This document shows, piece after piece, positions 43,265 to 53,214 of a DNA stretch of 64,000 bases. Numbering within the stretch: position 1 is the stretch's first letter; the number at the start of each line of letters is the position of its first letter. A program made the position numbers and the translations under genes. A model generated the notes under the pieces. It did not search any database. It saw nothing but the letters and a program-made list of their open reading frames with translations, and was not told the DNA's origin. Source of the DNA: Paenibacillus rhizophilus (GTDB lineage: Bacteria; Bacillota; Bacilli; Paenibacillales; Paenibacillaceae); assembly GCF_003854965.1 (NCBI RefSeq), contig NZ_RQPI01000001.1:1097781-1161780 (forward strand), given 5' to 3'.

Positions 43265-44484
43265 TACAGGCCTTCTTCCGGCAGCCGATCCGCTGCGACA
43301 GCGAGCAGCCGGCGGGCCACCTCGTCCTTCGAAAGCAGCGGCAGTTCCTCCACAAGACCTTTTCGATCATAAATCGAGACAATGTTCGTATCGACTCCGA
43401 ACCCCGCTCCCGGTACGCCCACATCGTTGGCGACGATCAGATCGAGGTTTTTGCGGGCCAGCTTATCCTTAGCGTACATTTCCGCATTTCCGGTCTCAGC
43501 TGCAAAACCGATCAAAAGCTGATGACTTTTTCGATGCCCCAGCGTTTCCAGAATATCGACGGTTTTCACCAGCTCCAGCGTCATTGTGTCGCCGGACTTC
43601 TTGATCTTCGTATCCGCTCTTTCTTTCGGACGGTAGTCCGAGACGGCGGCAGCCTTGATAAGGATATCGCAATCCTCCCAGACAGCCGATACGGCGCCGT
43701 ACATCTCGTCGGCGGACTGAACGCGCACAACGTTAATATCCTGCGGCGGCCGTTCATCCGTCCGCGCGGCGACAAGCGTAACCTCAGCCCCCATATCCCT
43801 GGCTGCGCGAGCCAGCGCAAAGCCCATTTTGCCGGAAGAATCATTGGAGATATAGCGGACGGGGTCAATCCGTTCCACCGTGCCGCCGGCGGTAATCACG
43901 ACCTTTTTGCCGGTCAGCTTGCGGTTCTCGGACTTCGGGTTCTGCTCAAAAAAAGCCTCGACGCAGCTTACAATCGTCTCCGGTTCCTCCATGCGACCTT
44001 TGCCGACGTAGCCGCAGGCCAGCAGTCCCTCTCCAGGTTCAATGAACCGGATTCCGCGTTCCGCAAGAATGTTGAGATTGTTCAGCACGGCGGGATGTTG
44101 ATACATATGCACGTTCATGGCCGGAGCGACCATTACGGGCGCAGTCGCCGCCAGAAGTACGGTCGAGAGCATATCGTCGGCAAGGCCGTGGGCCATTTTG
44201 GCGATAATATTTGCGGTGGCCGGCGCTATCAGCACAAGATCGGCCGAATCAGCCAAATCGATATGCGAGATGGAAGACGGGTCCCGCTCCTGAAAGGTAT
44301 CGCTGTATACTCTCTGTTTGGACAATGACTGCAAGGTCAGCTCCGTAATGAACTGTTTGGCCGAAGCTGTCATAACCACATGCACCTCGGCCCCCTTTTG
44401 TACAAGCTTGCTGCACAGGGAAGCCGCTTTATACGCCGCGATCCCCCCCGTTATGCCAAGCAATATCGTCTTGCCTTTCAACAT
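43264..44484 (-). CDS. coaBC: CoaBC, bifunctional phosphopantothenate-cysteine ligase/decarboxylase
   Basis: 406 residues from ATG 44484 (after GGGGGGAAGAG). N-terminal flavin CoaC domain (GITGGIAAYKAASL, SHIDLADSADLVLIAPATANI, APAMNVHMYQHP, CGYVGKGRMEEP) and C-terminal CoaB domain (ITAGGTVERIDPVR, SGKMGFALA, KAAAVSDYRP). It makes 4'-phosphopantetheine for coenzyme A. First gene of the coaBC-priA-def-fmt-rsmB run, downstream of a terminator. Confidence 0.96.
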   Translation of the reverse strand: MLKGKTILLGITGGIAAYKAASLCSKLVQKGAEVHVVMTASAKQFITELTLQSLSKQRVYSDTFQERDPSSISHIDLADSADLVLIAPATANIIAKMAHGLADDMLSTVLLAATAPVMVAPAMNVHMYQHPAVLNNLNILAERGIRFIEPGEGLLACGYVGKGRMEEPETIVSCVEAFFEQNPKSENRKLTGKKVVITAGGTVERIDPVRYISNDSSGKMGFALARAARDMGAEVTLVAARTDERPPQDINVVRVQSADEMYGAVSAVWEDCDILIKAAAVSDYRPKERADTKIKKSGDTMTLELVKTVDILETLGHRKSHQLLIGFAAETGNAEMYAKDKLARKNLDLIVANDVGVPGAGFGVDTNIVSIYDRKGLVEELPLLSKDEVARRLLAVAADRLPEEGL

Positions 44485-44603
44485 ACTCTTCCCCCCTGCT
44501 CCCCGTGTCAACGGAAAGAATCCGTTCCGGAAGATAACAGCTGCTTCTTTCAGGAGCAGCCATTTCCCGCGGACATTTAAGACTTCCTAAACGCATAAAT
44601 TAT

Positions 44604-44629
44604 TAAAAAAATAACAACCTTCCGGTTGT
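44604..44629 (-). terminator. Terminator between rpoZ and coaBC
   Basis: On the minus strand ACAACC pairs with GGTTGT around GGAA, then a run of T broken by one A. It splits gmk-rpoZ from coaBC-priA; the remainder of 44485-44765 has inverted repeats (GGCGCC pair at ~44690-44700) but no gene. Confidence 0.8.
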
Positions 44630-44765
44630 CAGGAACAGCCCCATCCGGGCTATGAAAGAAATGCGGATTGTTCAGCACGAAGGCGCCACAATCGGCGCCC
44701 GCAGTCCTCTCTATAAAAGGCTGCAGGCGCCAACTGTCATTAAAAGCACCCTAATGCTTGATCAT

Positions 44766-44978
44766 TTATTCGGAGGTTTTGTCATCCACCCGGGTTACCG
44801 TGATGTAATCCTTGTATATTTCTTCAAGCGCAACCCCGACTTGCTTATGGGCTCTCGGAGACTTCAGTTCGGAGTGGCTTCCTTCACGAAGCTGTCTTGC
44901 CCGGCGGGCAGCAGCGACAACAAGCGAGTATTTGCTGTCGACTTTGTTCATCATTTCATCGATCGATGGATATAGCAC
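44766..44978 (-). CDS. rpoZ: RNA polymerase omega subunit
   Basis: 70 residues: MLYPSIDEMMNKVDSKYSLV, AAARRARQLREG and KQVGVALEEIYKDYI match omega, which stabilises beta-prime and polymerase assembly. Position after gmk is conserved. Confidence 0.96.
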   Translation of the reverse strand: MLYPSIDEMMNKVDSKYSLVVAAARRARQLREGSHSELKSPRAHKQVGVALEEIYKDYITVTRVDDKTSE

Positions 44979-45032
44979 AGGTACACCTCTTCAATTAAAT
45001 TTATACAATAAGAAACAGTGGTGCCGTCCAAA

Positions 45033-45602
45033 CTATCTTATTTTACAATGTTCGGCAATAATAATGCTTTCTATTCGTTTGCACGCAAGATCGATTTCAT
45101 CGTTAACCACTGCGTAATCGTAATGGCGCATCAGGCTGATTTCGTCTTCCGCGACCGTCATCCGGTGATTGATAATGTCATCATGCTCCGTTCCGCGTCC
45201 GCGAATACGGTCTTTCAGCTCATCCATCGACGGCGGCAGCAGAAAAACAAAGATTCCTTCAGGAAACTTCTCCTTAACTTTAAGCGCGCCCTGCACTTCG
45301 ATTTCAAGGATGATGTCCCTGCCGCTATCCAGCGTCCGTTCCACAAAATCGCGCGGAGTTCCGTAATAATTCCCCACGTATTCCGCGTATTCCAGCAGCT
45401 CATCGGCCTCAATCATCTGAAGAAACTGCTCCCGGGATTTGAAAAAATAATTGACTCCGTCCTGTTCGCCCTCGCGGGGACTCCGCGTCGTCGCCGATAC
45501 GGAATAGATGAGCTCCGGTATTTTCGGCCTCAGTGCGGTGCATACCGTTCCTTTACCGACTCCGGAAGGTCCGGACAATACGATCAGCAATCCTTTTGAC
45601 AT
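45033..45602 (-). CDS. gmk: Guanylate kinase
   Basis: 189 residues from ATG 45602 (after GGAGTG). P-loop [39 protein letters not shown] and RIRGRGTE. It makes GDP from GMP, a control point also tied to (p)ppGpp in Bacillota. Between remA and rpoZ. Confidence 0.96.
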   Translation of the reverse strand: MSKGLLIVLSGPSGVGKGTVCTALRPKIPELIYSVSATTRSPREGEQDGVNYFFKSREQFLQMIEADELLEYAEYVGNYYGTPRDFVERTLDSGRDIILEIEVQGALKVKEKFPEGIFVFLLPPSMDELKDRIRGRGTEHDDIINHRMTVAEDEISLMRHYDYAVVNDEIDLACKRIESIIIAEHCKIR

Positions 45603-45620
45603 AGTACACTCCATTAATCG

Positions 45621-45881
45621 TTATTCGTCGTTATCGTCATCTTTACTGGACAGTCTATGCGCCACGGTCTCCGGTTGAACCGCCGACAGTATGACATGAT
45701 CGCTGTCCGTAATGATAACGGCACGGGTACGTCTTCCATAGGTCGCGTCGATCAGCATATGCCGGTCTCTCGCTTCCTGGATAATCCGCTTAATCGGAGC
45801 CGACTCCGGGCTGACTATGGAAATGATTCGATTGGCCGATACTATATTTCCAAAGCCGATGTTGATGAGTTTGATTGCCAT
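45621..45881 (-). CDS. remA: RemA, DNA-binding regulator of matrix genes
   Basis: 86 residues beginning [20 protein letters not shown], with [16 protein letters not shown] and [15 protein letters not shown]: the DUF370/RemA family. In B. subtilis RemA is a LytTR-like octameric ring that activates biofilm matrix operons and osmoprotection genes. Located in its usual yicC-remA-gmk order. Confidence 0.95.
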   Translation of the reverse strand: MAIKLINIGFGNIVSANRIISIVSPESAPIKRIIQEARDRHMLIDATYGRRTRAVIITDSDHVILSAVQPETVAHRLSSKDDDNDE

Positions 45882-45927
45882 GTTCCGGTTGTTCCCCCCA
45901 TAAGTTACATCTTCGCTTGCCCTGTCG

Positions 45928-46815
45928 CTACTCCAAATTGGCAGCCTGCTCGCGAATCTTCTCCAGTTCCGCCTTCATCTCCAGAACGCAGTTGCCAATT
46001 CCCAAATGGTTGCACTTGGAGCCGATTGTATTCGTTTCCCGGTTCATCTCCTGAATGAGAAAATCCAGTTTCCGGCCAATCGGCTCGCCGCCGCCCAAAA
46101 GAATCCTGCACTGCTCAAAGTGGCTTCGCAAACGGGTCAGCTCTTCTTCAATGCTGGAGCGGTCGGCGAAAATAGCCACTTCCATTCCGAATTTCTGTTC
46201 GTCAAAAGGAAAAGTTCCGTCTTGAAGATCTTCCAGGCGCTGACGAAGCTTGTCTCTGTATTCCATCACGACAACCGGTGCCAGCCCGCTCATTTCGTTA
46301 TGCAGCTCTTCAAGTCTGCCCACGCGCTCCGCGATGTCGGCCGCCAGAAAACGCCCTTCGCGGGCACGCATTTCAACCAAAGCCCTAACGCTCTCCTCCA
46401 GCCCGTTTACAAGCAGCTCCAGAAAAGAATCGCCGTTCTCCGGTAATGCCGGCTGACTGTCGCTCTCCATTACTCCCGGCAGGTTCAGCATGCCCAGCAG
46501 GTCAAGCTCTCCGTTCACGCCGAATTCCTTCTTCAGCGCTTCCGCCGCGGCCAGATAAGATTTCACAGCCGTGCGGTTCAGAACCGGACCGCCAGCGTTC
46601 TCTTCGTGCTCCCTGTTAATAAAGACGTCAATCCGGCCGCGTCTGACGTATTGCTGAACCTTTCTTCGCAGCGCATCTTCAAACCCGTTCCACTCCCGAG
46701 GCATCCTGAGCACAATCTCGCAGAAACGGTGATTCACCGATTTGACTTCGAAAACGATCTTGCTGCCGCCAAAATGCCTGGACGATTGACCGTATCCGGT
46801 CATGCTAAATGACAT
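45928..46815 (-). CDS. yicC: YicC-family endoribonuclease
   Basis: 295 residues from ATG 46815 ([10 protein letters not shown], matching the family's MTGFG start). [16 protein letters not shown] and, at the C-terminus, [21 protein letters not shown] (split here as [11 protein letters not shown] and [10 protein letters not shown]) are the family hallmarks. YicC homologues cleave RNA; B. subtilis YloC is the counterpart. Precedes remA. Confidence 0.94.
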   Translation of the reverse strand: MSFSMTGYGQSSRHFGGSKIVFEVKSVNHRFCEIVLRMPREWNGFEDALRRKVQQYVRRGRIDVFINREHEENAGGPVLNRTAVKSYLAAAEALKKEFGVNGELDLLGMLNLPGVMESDSQPALPENGDSFLELLVNGLEESVRALVEMRAREGRFLAADIAERVGRLEELHNEMSGLAPVVVMEYRDKLRQRLEDLQDGTFPFDEQKFGMEVAIFADRSSIEEELTRLRSHFEQCRILLGGGEPIGRKLDFLIQEMNRETNTIGSKCNHLGIGNCVLEMKAELEKIREQAANLE

Positions 46816-46853
46816 CGGCATCACATCCGTTACACTATTGTAATTGATTCTCT

Positions 46854-48725
46854 CTAGCGAAACAAGGGGGATAATTGGCGTCCCGATTTCGCCCATACAT
46901 GGTTCAGAAGCTGAACGCTCATGTCGTAGAACATGAACGGAGTCATCAAATAAATTCCGTTAAAGCGTTCCGTGGCCGCATCAAGCAGTTCCTTCGCAAT
47001 AGCGACCCCCTCTGCCCGTCCCGCTTCGCCTTGCAGCCCTTTCATCCGTCCCAGGACCTCTTCCGAGAGCTGAATGCCTGGCACTTCATTATGAAGATAC
47101 TCGGCGTTGCGTCCGCTCGCAAGGGGCATAATGCCGATAAATATAGGGATGTTCAGGTGAGCCGTCGCATCGGCGATCTTATGAATCAGTTCCCTGTCGT
47201 ATACCGGCTGGGTCATAATATAGTCGGCTCCGAAAGCGATCTTTTTCTCCAGACGCTCAACCGCCTTGCCCAAATGCTTGACATTCGGATTGAACGCCGC
47301 TCCGATGATAAACTTGGCTTTCTGCTTAAGCGGCTTGCCGGAGAAGGCAATGCCGTCATTCAGCTGCTTGATCATCCGTATTATCTCGAATGACGTCAGA
47401 TCGTAAACCGAGCTTGAACCCGGGAGATCGCCGAACCGGGCCGGATCGCCCGTCACGGCCAGCACATGGTCGATATCAAGCGCATCGAGACCCATCAGGT
47501 GTGACTGTGTCCCGATCAGGTTGCGGTCCCTGCAGGCAATATGCACGAGCGGACGCAGGCCCGTCCTCTGTTGAACCAGAGAACCGAGCGCCATATTGCT
47601 CATGCGGCATACGGCCAGCGAGTTGTCGGCGAGCGTCAGCGCGTCCGCTCCTGCGCGGCGCAGCGCCTCAGCTCCGGCCATAAACTTCGAGATATCAAGA
47701 TCCCGGGGCGGATCCAGCTCAACGATTACCGCATGGCGTTCCTTGACGATATCAATAAGGTTCGGTTCTCTGCCGTCTGCCGCCGAATCGTCTGCAAGGC
47801 TCTCCTGCAAGCGGACGCTAATCTTCTCTTTAGGCGCCGGCCCCGGCAGCGGAAGAGGCTCATAACCTTTCAGCGCCGCCGAGATTTCGGCTATATGATG
47901 AGGCGTCGTTCCGCAGCAGCCGCCGATGATCCGGCTTCCCATGTCGGCAAAGTCTCTAGCCATCTGGCCGAAATATTCAGGCGAAGCGCCGTACTTGTAA
48001 TGGCCGTCCACATAATCGGCCAGGCCCGCATTCGGATATACCGACACCGGCAGCGTCAGGCTGCCTTGGAGGGTACCGAGCGCTCTTTTGATGCCGATAG
48101 GACCGGTACGGCAGTTAAAGCCGATAATATCCGCGCCATCCTCTTCCAGAATGCGGAAGGCCTCCGGAAGCGTCAGCCCGTCCATCGTCATCGCCGTTTC
48201 GTCGACGGCGAACTGGCAGATGACGGGCAAATTGCTTAGCTTGCGCGCGGTTCTGAGTGCCAAATGCAGTTCCTCAAGGTCGTAGAACGTTTCCAGCATA
48301 ATGCCGTCCACATCTTCTTCAAGCATTGCGCCGATCTGTTGACCGAAATATTTTTTGAGCTCTGAGGCCGACAGGCTGGCGCGCTTGCCGGCACGGATCG
48401 AGCCAACGGCGCCAACGACATAACCGCCGCTGCCGGCGGCTTGTCTGGCAATCCGAATACCCGCTCGGTTAATCTCCTCGACTTTGGATTCCAGGCCGAA
48501 CTTGGACAGCTTATCGTAATTGGCCGAATACGTATTGCTCTCCAGCACTTCCGCACCCGCCTCAATATAACTGCGGTGCACCTCATCAATAACCTCGGGC
48601 GAGGTTAGATTCAATTCTTCATATGAAATGCCGACAGGAAACCCTTTCTGATATAAAAAAGTTCCCATCGCCCCATCGCCGACCAGTACCTTGCTCGCCC
48701 AGGCAGACCGCAAATCCGGCTTCAC
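46854..48725 (-). CDS. yitJ: YitJ-type bifunctional homocysteine methyltransferase / 5,10-methylene-THF reductase
   Basis: 623 residues with a GTG start at 48725 after AGGGGAGG. N-terminal homocysteine S-methyltransferase (DGAMGTFLYQKG, ESNTYSANYDKL, zinc Cys in GFNCRTGP and GGCCGTTPHH, ~1-300), C-terminal MetF-like TIM barrel (VIVELDPPRDLD, LADNSLAVCRMSN, LAVTGDPARFGD, MTQPVYD, FIGIMPLAS, ~330-623). It makes methyl-THF and methionine. In B. subtilis yitJ sits under an S-box; I see none upstream here, only a palindrome at 48744-48764. Confidence 0.95.
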   Translation of the reverse strand: MKPDLRSAWASKVLVGDGAMGTFLYQKGFPVGISYEELNLTSPEVIDEVHRSYIEAGAEVLESNTYSANYDKLSKFGLESKVEEINRAGIRIARQAAGSGGYVVGAVGSIRAGKRASLSASELKKYFGQQIGAMLEEDVDGIMLETFYDLEELHLALRTARKLSNLPVICQFAVDETAMTMDGLTLPEAFRILEEDGADIIGFNCRTGPIGIKRALGTLQGSLTLPVSVYPNAGLADYVDGHYKYGASPEYFGQMARDFADMGSRIIGGCCGTTPHHIAEISAALKGYEPLPLPGPAPKEKISVRLQESLADDSAADGREPNLIDIVKERHAVIVELDPPRDLDISKFMAGAEALRRAGADALTLADNSLAVCRMSNMALGSLVQQRTGLRPLVHIACRDRNLIGTQSHLMGLDALDIDHVLAVTGDPARFGDLPGSSSVYDLTSFEIIRMIKQLNDGIAFSGKPLKQKAKFIIGAAFNPNVKHLGKAVERLEKKIAFGADYIMTQPVYDRELIHKIADATAHLNIPIFIGIMPLASGRNAEYLHNEVPGIQLSEEVLGRMKGLQGEAGRAEGVAIAKELLDAATERFNGIYLMTPFMFYDMSVQLLNHVWAKSGRQLSPLFR

Positions 48726-48743
48726 AGAGCAGCCCCTCCCCTG

Positions 48744-48764
48744 ACATTAGTTTCATACTAATGT
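48744..48764. repeat. Perfect 8-bp palindrome upstream of yitJ
   Basis: ACATTAGT and ACTAATGT are exact inverted repeats around TTCAT, 19 bases before the yitJ start codon on the minus strand. No U-run follows, so an operator or RNA hairpin is possible. Confidence 0.55.
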
Positions 48765-48885
48765 AACATAAATCGTGAGGAAAGATAAGCTTTCTGTCCA
48801 AAAGCATCTGCAAGATTCGACACAAAACGCATGGCAGGCGGCTTCTGGCCACATACTAACGTATAAGGCAAAGGAGCTGAAACCC

Positions 48886-49143
48886 GTGAAAAAACGAATT
48901 AGAAAGATGCTGCTGAAAAAATACGCCGTAGTAGTTATGTTTGGCACGCTCACCATTCTGCTATTGTATTTTGCGGACTGGATGTTCGGATACGGCATTA
49001 CCAATGTGAACACCCTGTTTCCCTTCACTATTACTACTACAGCCGAGAAAATACTGATACTTACCCTGGCCGCAAGCCTGCTTGTCCCGGATCTTGCCCA
49101 TTGGATTTCCGGACGTCAGCCCGGCCGGGAACGTGAACGGTAA
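48886..49143 (+). CDS. Small two-helix membrane protein
   Basis: A GTG at 48886 follows AAAGGAG by 9 bases; a longer frame starts at 48775 without a ribosome binding site. The 85-residue protein has a basic N-terminus (KKRIRKMLLKK), two membrane helices (VVVMFGTLTILLLYFADWMF, and ILILTLAASLLVPDLAHWI) and a charged tail. It overlaps the convergent gerAB 3' end by 28 bases. No family is recognised. Confidence 0.65.
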   Translation: MKKRIRKMLLKKYAVVVMFGTLTILLLYFADWMFGYGITNVNTLFPFTITTTAEKILILTLAASLLVPDLAHWISGRQPGRERER

Positions 49144-50216
49144 TTCCTGAAGGCGGCGACAATAATCAGGACGACCGGAATGACAATAGTAAAGACGGGA
49201 TATACGAAGGTAAGCATCTCCGCGCCTTCCTCCAGATGCTCCACAAAACTTCGCGAATCCAGCATGCCGGAGAATAAAATGATAATCGCTGAGGGAATAA
49301 TCAACGTCCGGTATGGAAGATTGAACAGGTCCGAGATGGCGATCACCGCCGCACCGTAGTAAACGGCTACTTTGAAAAAAACACCGATAATCAGCAGCAT
49401 TACCACCAAAACGTCCAATCGCTGGATAAAATCGGACAACGCCGCTTTACTCACGGTAGCTAGCAGAGGAAACGGAGAACGCTCCACCATGTCGCTGCCC
49501 AGCACCGTAATATTGACGAGCGCCGTGAAGCTGATAATTAATCCGGCTGCCAGAATTGCGGAAGGCACAACCCAAACCGCTCTTTTTTTGTCGCCGAAAT
49601 AAGGCATCAGCATCGTGAAACAGAAGACTTCGCCGAACGGAAACATATAATTCGATCGGATCACCGAAAGGGCCACCGGTTTGATTCCATCCCCCAGCAA
49701 CGGCTGCAGGCGCGACCATTCCATTTCCCCCGAAAAAAACATTAGCAGCGTAATAATCCCGCCGATCAGCAGCACACCGACCATAATAATAAACGAGGTC
49801 CGGGCCAGCACCTCCAATCCTTTATGCAACACGTATCCGCAAGACAAAATCATCATCGCGGCAACGATCAGGATCGGCGTTCGGTTCAGGGCAGCCATGA
49901 CCAGCAGAGCGCTTCCATCCCGCATATCTCGGCCGGCTCCATTCAAGAAGATAACCGCATAAAGAATGACCACGACCGCTCCAAGCGGTTTGCCGAGAAT
50001 CGCCCGGGTATAGCCGGATAACGGCAGGTCAGGATACAGCTTGAACAGATAATTGTAACCGGTATAAACGAGCATGCCCACCAAACATCCTAAGAAGATG
50101 GCTATCCAGGCGTCTCTGCCGGCTTCCATTCCAACATTGACCACCAGAGCCGTCCCCAGCTCAAACATGAGAACCAGGGAAAAAAAATGTACGGATCCTA
50201 TTCTGATCTCCCGCAT
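49116..50216 (-). CDS. gerAB: GerAB-type spore germination permease
   Basis: 366 residues with ten membrane segments in the GerAB/ArcD-ProY (amino-acid permease) fold: EIRIGSVHFFSLVLMFELGTA, FPFGEVFCFTMLMPYF, and YYGAAVIAISDLFNL. It is the inner-membrane subunit that binds the germinant in GerA-type receptors. Last gene of the gerAA-AC-AB set, 15 bases after gerAC. Confidence 0.92.
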   Translation of the reverse strand: MREIRIGSVHFFSLVLMFELGTALVVNVGMEAGRDAWIAIFLGCLVGMLVYTGYNYLFKLYPDLPLSGYTRAILGKPLGAVVVILYAVIFLNGAGRDMRDGSALLVMAALNRTPILIVAAMMILSCGYVLHKGLEVLARTSFIIMVGVLLIGGIITLLMFFSGEMEWSRLQPLLGDGIKPVALSVIRSNYMFPFGEVFCFTMLMPYFGDKKRAVWVVPSAILAAGLIISFTALVNITVLGSDMVERSPFPLLATVSKAALSDFIQRLDVLVVMLLIIGVFFKVAVYYGAAVIAISDLFNLPYRTLIIPSAIIILFSGMLDSRSFVEHLEEGAEMLTFVYPVFTIVIPVVLIIVAAFRNYRSRSRPG

Positions 50217-50231
50217 GAAATCCCTCCATTC

Positions 50232-51452
50232 CTATTCCACTCCCTCTCCCGATGATTTCAAGGAACGGGTCCTCATTTCGGTATGACGGATAAGGGTGTT
50301 TACCTTGATGTGCACTTCGCACTGGGTAAAGATGGTATCCCAGCGGCCCTTGACCCGTTTCCAGCCTTTCGGATTAACCCGGTTCACGGTCTCATTGAAC
50401 CGGATATAATCGCTGTTAAGACGCATGGCCGCTTTGACGGCGGCATCGATTTCCTTCTTTGTTTCTTCACTCAAAAGCTTTTCCCAGTTTCTTAGTACAG
50501 AAGACTTGGAAATATCCAGAGAACCGTTGTATTCTTTCAAAGCGGCTTGCTGTTGGGTGCTGATGTAGATAACCGGATGCTCCGGATCTTTCGCATTGGC
50601 CGTGACGGAGGTATGCACCTTGAACATACTAAAGGTTGCGGATTCATTTTTCCCAAGCTCAAGGAGTAACGGATATTCTTTCTGCTTGTTATGGATCAGG
50701 CTCAGGCCCATTCCCTCAGTGCCATCCTGAAATGCCATCAGCTTATCCTGCTTGAATACGGCAAGACCCGCGTTTTTCAAGATAGCCTTCGGCTTTATGC
50801 CCTCCAAATTTGACTTCGTTCCCCCCGCTTCCAGATCGCCCTTGACAATTACGCCGTTAATAATCGCCCCTCCCTCTTTAGCCAGAATCCCGCGGATCAC
50901 ATCATCCACCTCAATCCGGAAATTGTAACCGAAGGAGCGGTTTCCCGTTTCCAGCTTTTGTACAAGGTCGTTGGCCGGGATTTTGCCGAATATCGTCATT
51001 ACGGAAAGAATGTCTTCCGCCCGCTGTCCTCTGGAAACAAAGACCAGTGTGCTGAGCCGCATATCGGATTCCCGTTCAAAAATATCCATGAGATCCCTGA
51101 TCCCTTCACGAGCGAGGTCTTCGGATATAATGATCACCTTCGAATGGCCCAGAGAGAGAATACGCGCGGATTGACGGGAAGCGTTGCCGAAGGCCTCATA
51201 AATGGAACGGCCGCTTCCTTTATATAAAGCTACAGGGGCGTTCCCCCTGCTGTTTTTCCCGGTTATTTCATCCGCCACGATGACTTGGAAGGACACGCTA
51301 TATCTCTTGTCCTCCGTCAGCCCCTTATCGATAGACACACCGGAAACGATAGCCCTCCTGTTCAGTTCAACGCTGTCCCAACAGCCGGTCTGCAAAAGAA
51401 GAAGTCCTGAAATCGCCAGCAGCTTCCATAATTTAAGCACCTGTCCGTCCAT
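50232..51452 (-). CDS. gerAC: GerAC-type germination lipoprotein
   Basis: Starting at ATG 51452 inside the gerAA 3' end, the protein is 406 residues with a lipobox LLLLQTGCWDSVELNRRA and the GerC domain (SFQVIVADEI, GHSKVIIISEDLAREGI, DMRLSTLVFVSRG). It is the outer-face lipoprotein of the receptor. The overlap with gerAA implies coupling. The order AA-AC-AB differs from the AA-AB-AC of B. subtilis gerA. Confidence 0.92.
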   Translation of the reverse strand: MDGQVLKLWKLLAISGLLLLQTGCWDSVELNRRAIVSGVSIDKGLTEDKRYSVSFQVIVADEITGKNSRGNAPVALYKGSGRSIYEAFGNASRQSARILSLGHSKVIIISEDLAREGIRDLMDIFERESDMRLSTLVFVSRGQRAEDILSVMTIFGKIPANDLVQKLETGNRSFGYNFRIEVDDVIRGILAKEGGAIINGVIVKGDLEAGGTKSNLEGIKPKAILKNAGLAVFKQDKLMAFQDGTEGMGLSLIHNKQKEYPLLLELGKNESATFSMFKVHTSVTANAKDPEHPVIYISTQQQAALKEYNGSLDISKSSVLRNWEKLLSEETKKEIDAAVKAAMRLNSDYIRFNETVNRVNPKGWKRVKGRWDTIFTQCEVHIKVNTLIRHTEMRTRSLKSSGEGVE

Positions 51453-53046
51453 CCTTCCCTGAATCGGATGTCCCCTGATCATTACCTGACTTATTGTCGT
51501 TGTTCATATTGCCCAGCTTTTCCGGGCTGAGATCGATTGTAAACATGGGCAGCCTCGCCAATGTATCCTTTTGCCCTCTAATGGAAAACGGGCTGAGCGG
51601 GGCTAGATAGGGTGTACCGAAAGATTCCAGGCTGTTTATATGGGCAATCAATACAATCAGTCCCAGAGTAATCCCATAGAATCCAAACATTGACGCGGCC
51701 ACCAAAAATCCAAAACGGATAATTCGGCCCGCGACCGCGAGGTTGTAAGAGGGAATGGCAAAGCTTGCAATACCGGTGAGGGCAACCACAATAACCATGA
51801 CCGGCGTAATAATACCCGCTTCCACTACGGCCGTGCCCAGAATCAAGGCGCCGACAATCGATACGGTCTGTCCTACCGCTCTCGGCATCCGGGTTCCGGC
51901 CTCCCTCAGGATTTCAAACGCGGCCTCCATGATCATCGCTTCGATCGCAGCCGGAAAAGGAACGTTCTCCCGCTGGGCCAGCAGGCTGATCAGCATGGGC
52001 GTCGGTACCATTTCGTAATGGAAGGTGGTCAGTGCAATATAAACCGATGGGCCCAGAAGCAGAATGATCAAGCTCATATAACGCACCAATCGCATGAGTG
52101 TGGCACTATCAAATCTCTGGGTATAATCGTCGGTCGATTGAAGGAATTGAGCTAAAACCGTCGGAACTACAAGCACAAAAGGCGTACCGTCAACAATCAG
52201 AACAACTCTTCCTTCCAGTAAATTGGCCGCCGCCACATCCGGACGCTCTGTATTGTAGACCGTTGGAAACGGGGTAAACAATTTATCCTGAATGAGCTGC
52301 TCGATATAACTGGATTCCAATACCGCTTCAATGTTGATCTTTTTCAGGCGCATTCTTACCAGGTCAACGACTTTGTCTTCCGCCCTGCCTTTCATATACA
52401 AAAGGGCAACGTCCGTATTCGTCACTGTGCCGATTTTCATAAATTCAGTCCATAGTGTCGGCGATTTGATCCGTCTTCGGATCAGCGCAATATTCGTAAT
52501 TATCGACTCGACAAAGGAGTCTTTCGGTCCCCGTATGACAATTTGTGAGGAGGGCTCGGCGACGGTCCGCCATTCCCCCCCTTTCGTTCCTCCCTCAATG
52601 GCCTTGCTGCAGCCATCCAGCAAAATAATGGTGTTACCCGACAGGAGGGAGAGCATCATGTCGTTCCAATCGTCCTTAACTGCGATTTCGCCAAGCTCCA
52701 GCGCCCTGTCCAGAATGAGCTGAAGCCTTTCCTGCGGCTCGCGCGGCATTTCTTCCGCAGCATCGGCGGAATTATCGAACAATGCTCCCATCACGAATTC
52801 ATCAACGGCTACGGCATTGATCAATCCGTCCATAAAAACGGCGGCCACCCATACCGGTTCAGCCGAACCGATCTGAAACTTCCGGATTTTCAGATCGGGA
52901 CTGGAACCGAGTTCGCGCTTGATGTTACCAAGCGTCTGCTCAAGATTATTCGAAATATTAAGGACAGCTTGGTTTTCGGCTCTAGTTGCTGTATTTCCCG
53001 AACCCCCGGCAGGTGCGCCCTGATTGCTTTGTCCTTTTTTTTTCAT
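51433..53046 (-). CDS. gerAA: GerAA-type spore germination receptor subunit
   Basis: 537 residues from ATG 53046 (after GAGGGCGG; an ATG 26 codons upstream lacks a good site). A soluble N-terminal domain (~1-285) with RGPKDSFVESIITNIALIRRRIK leads to five to six membrane segments (~320-490) with PTPMLISLLAQRENVPFPAAIEAM and VGQTVSIVGALILGTAVVEAG. The N-terminus is Lys/Gly/Asn-rich. It forms the core of an ion-channel-like germinosome complex in the spore inner membrane. Confidence 0.93.
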   Translation of the reverse strand: MKKKGQSNQGAPAGGSGNTATRAENQAVLNISNNLEQTLGNIKRELGSSPDLKIRKFQIGSAEPVWVAAVFMDGLINAVAVDEFVMGALFDNSADAAEEMPREPQERLQLILDRALELGEIAVKDDWNDMMLSLLSGNTIILLDGCSKAIEGGTKGGEWRTVAEPSSQIVIRGPKDSFVESIITNIALIRRRIKSPTLWTEFMKIGTVTNTDVALLYMKGRAEDKVVDLVRMRLKKINIEAVLESSYIEQLIQDKLFTPFPTVYNTERPDVAAANLLEGRVVLIVDGTPFVLVVPTVLAQFLQSTDDYTQRFDSATLMRLVRYMSLIILLLGPSVYIALTTFHYEMVPTPMLISLLAQRENVPFPAAIEAMIMEAAFEILREAGTRMPRAVGQTVSIVGALILGTAVVEAGIITPVMVIVVALTGIASFAIPSYNLAVAGRIIRFGFLVAASMFGFYGITLGLIVLIAHINSLESFGTPYLAPLSPFSIRGQKDTLARLPMFTIDLSPEKLGNMNNDNKSGNDQGTSDSGKDGRTGA

Positions 53047-53150
53047 CCGCCCTCGCCTCAATTCGAACTTCTTTTTTCCATTATTTACGACTTCCGCGTT
53101 TGTTATTCGCTGTATCGGAGGCATGCATTAGTGAAACAGGCGTTTTAAAC

Positions 53151-53183
53151 GAAAAAAGGCCAACCAGCATTCGCTGGTTGACC
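53151..53183 (-). terminator. Terminator after dapF
   Basis: On the minus strand GGTCAACCAGC pairs with GCTGGTTGGCC around GAAT, then six Ts. It isolates the ger operon from dapF. Confidence 0.92.
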
Positions 53184-53214
53184 TAAAACAATAAACTTTT
53201 TGGCGGAATATAGC

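Noticed and set aside
44680..44720. GGCGCC inverted repeat downstream of rpoZ as a terminator
   Set aside because: No U-run follows on either strand; the real terminator is the ACAACC/GGTTGT hairpin at 44604-44629.
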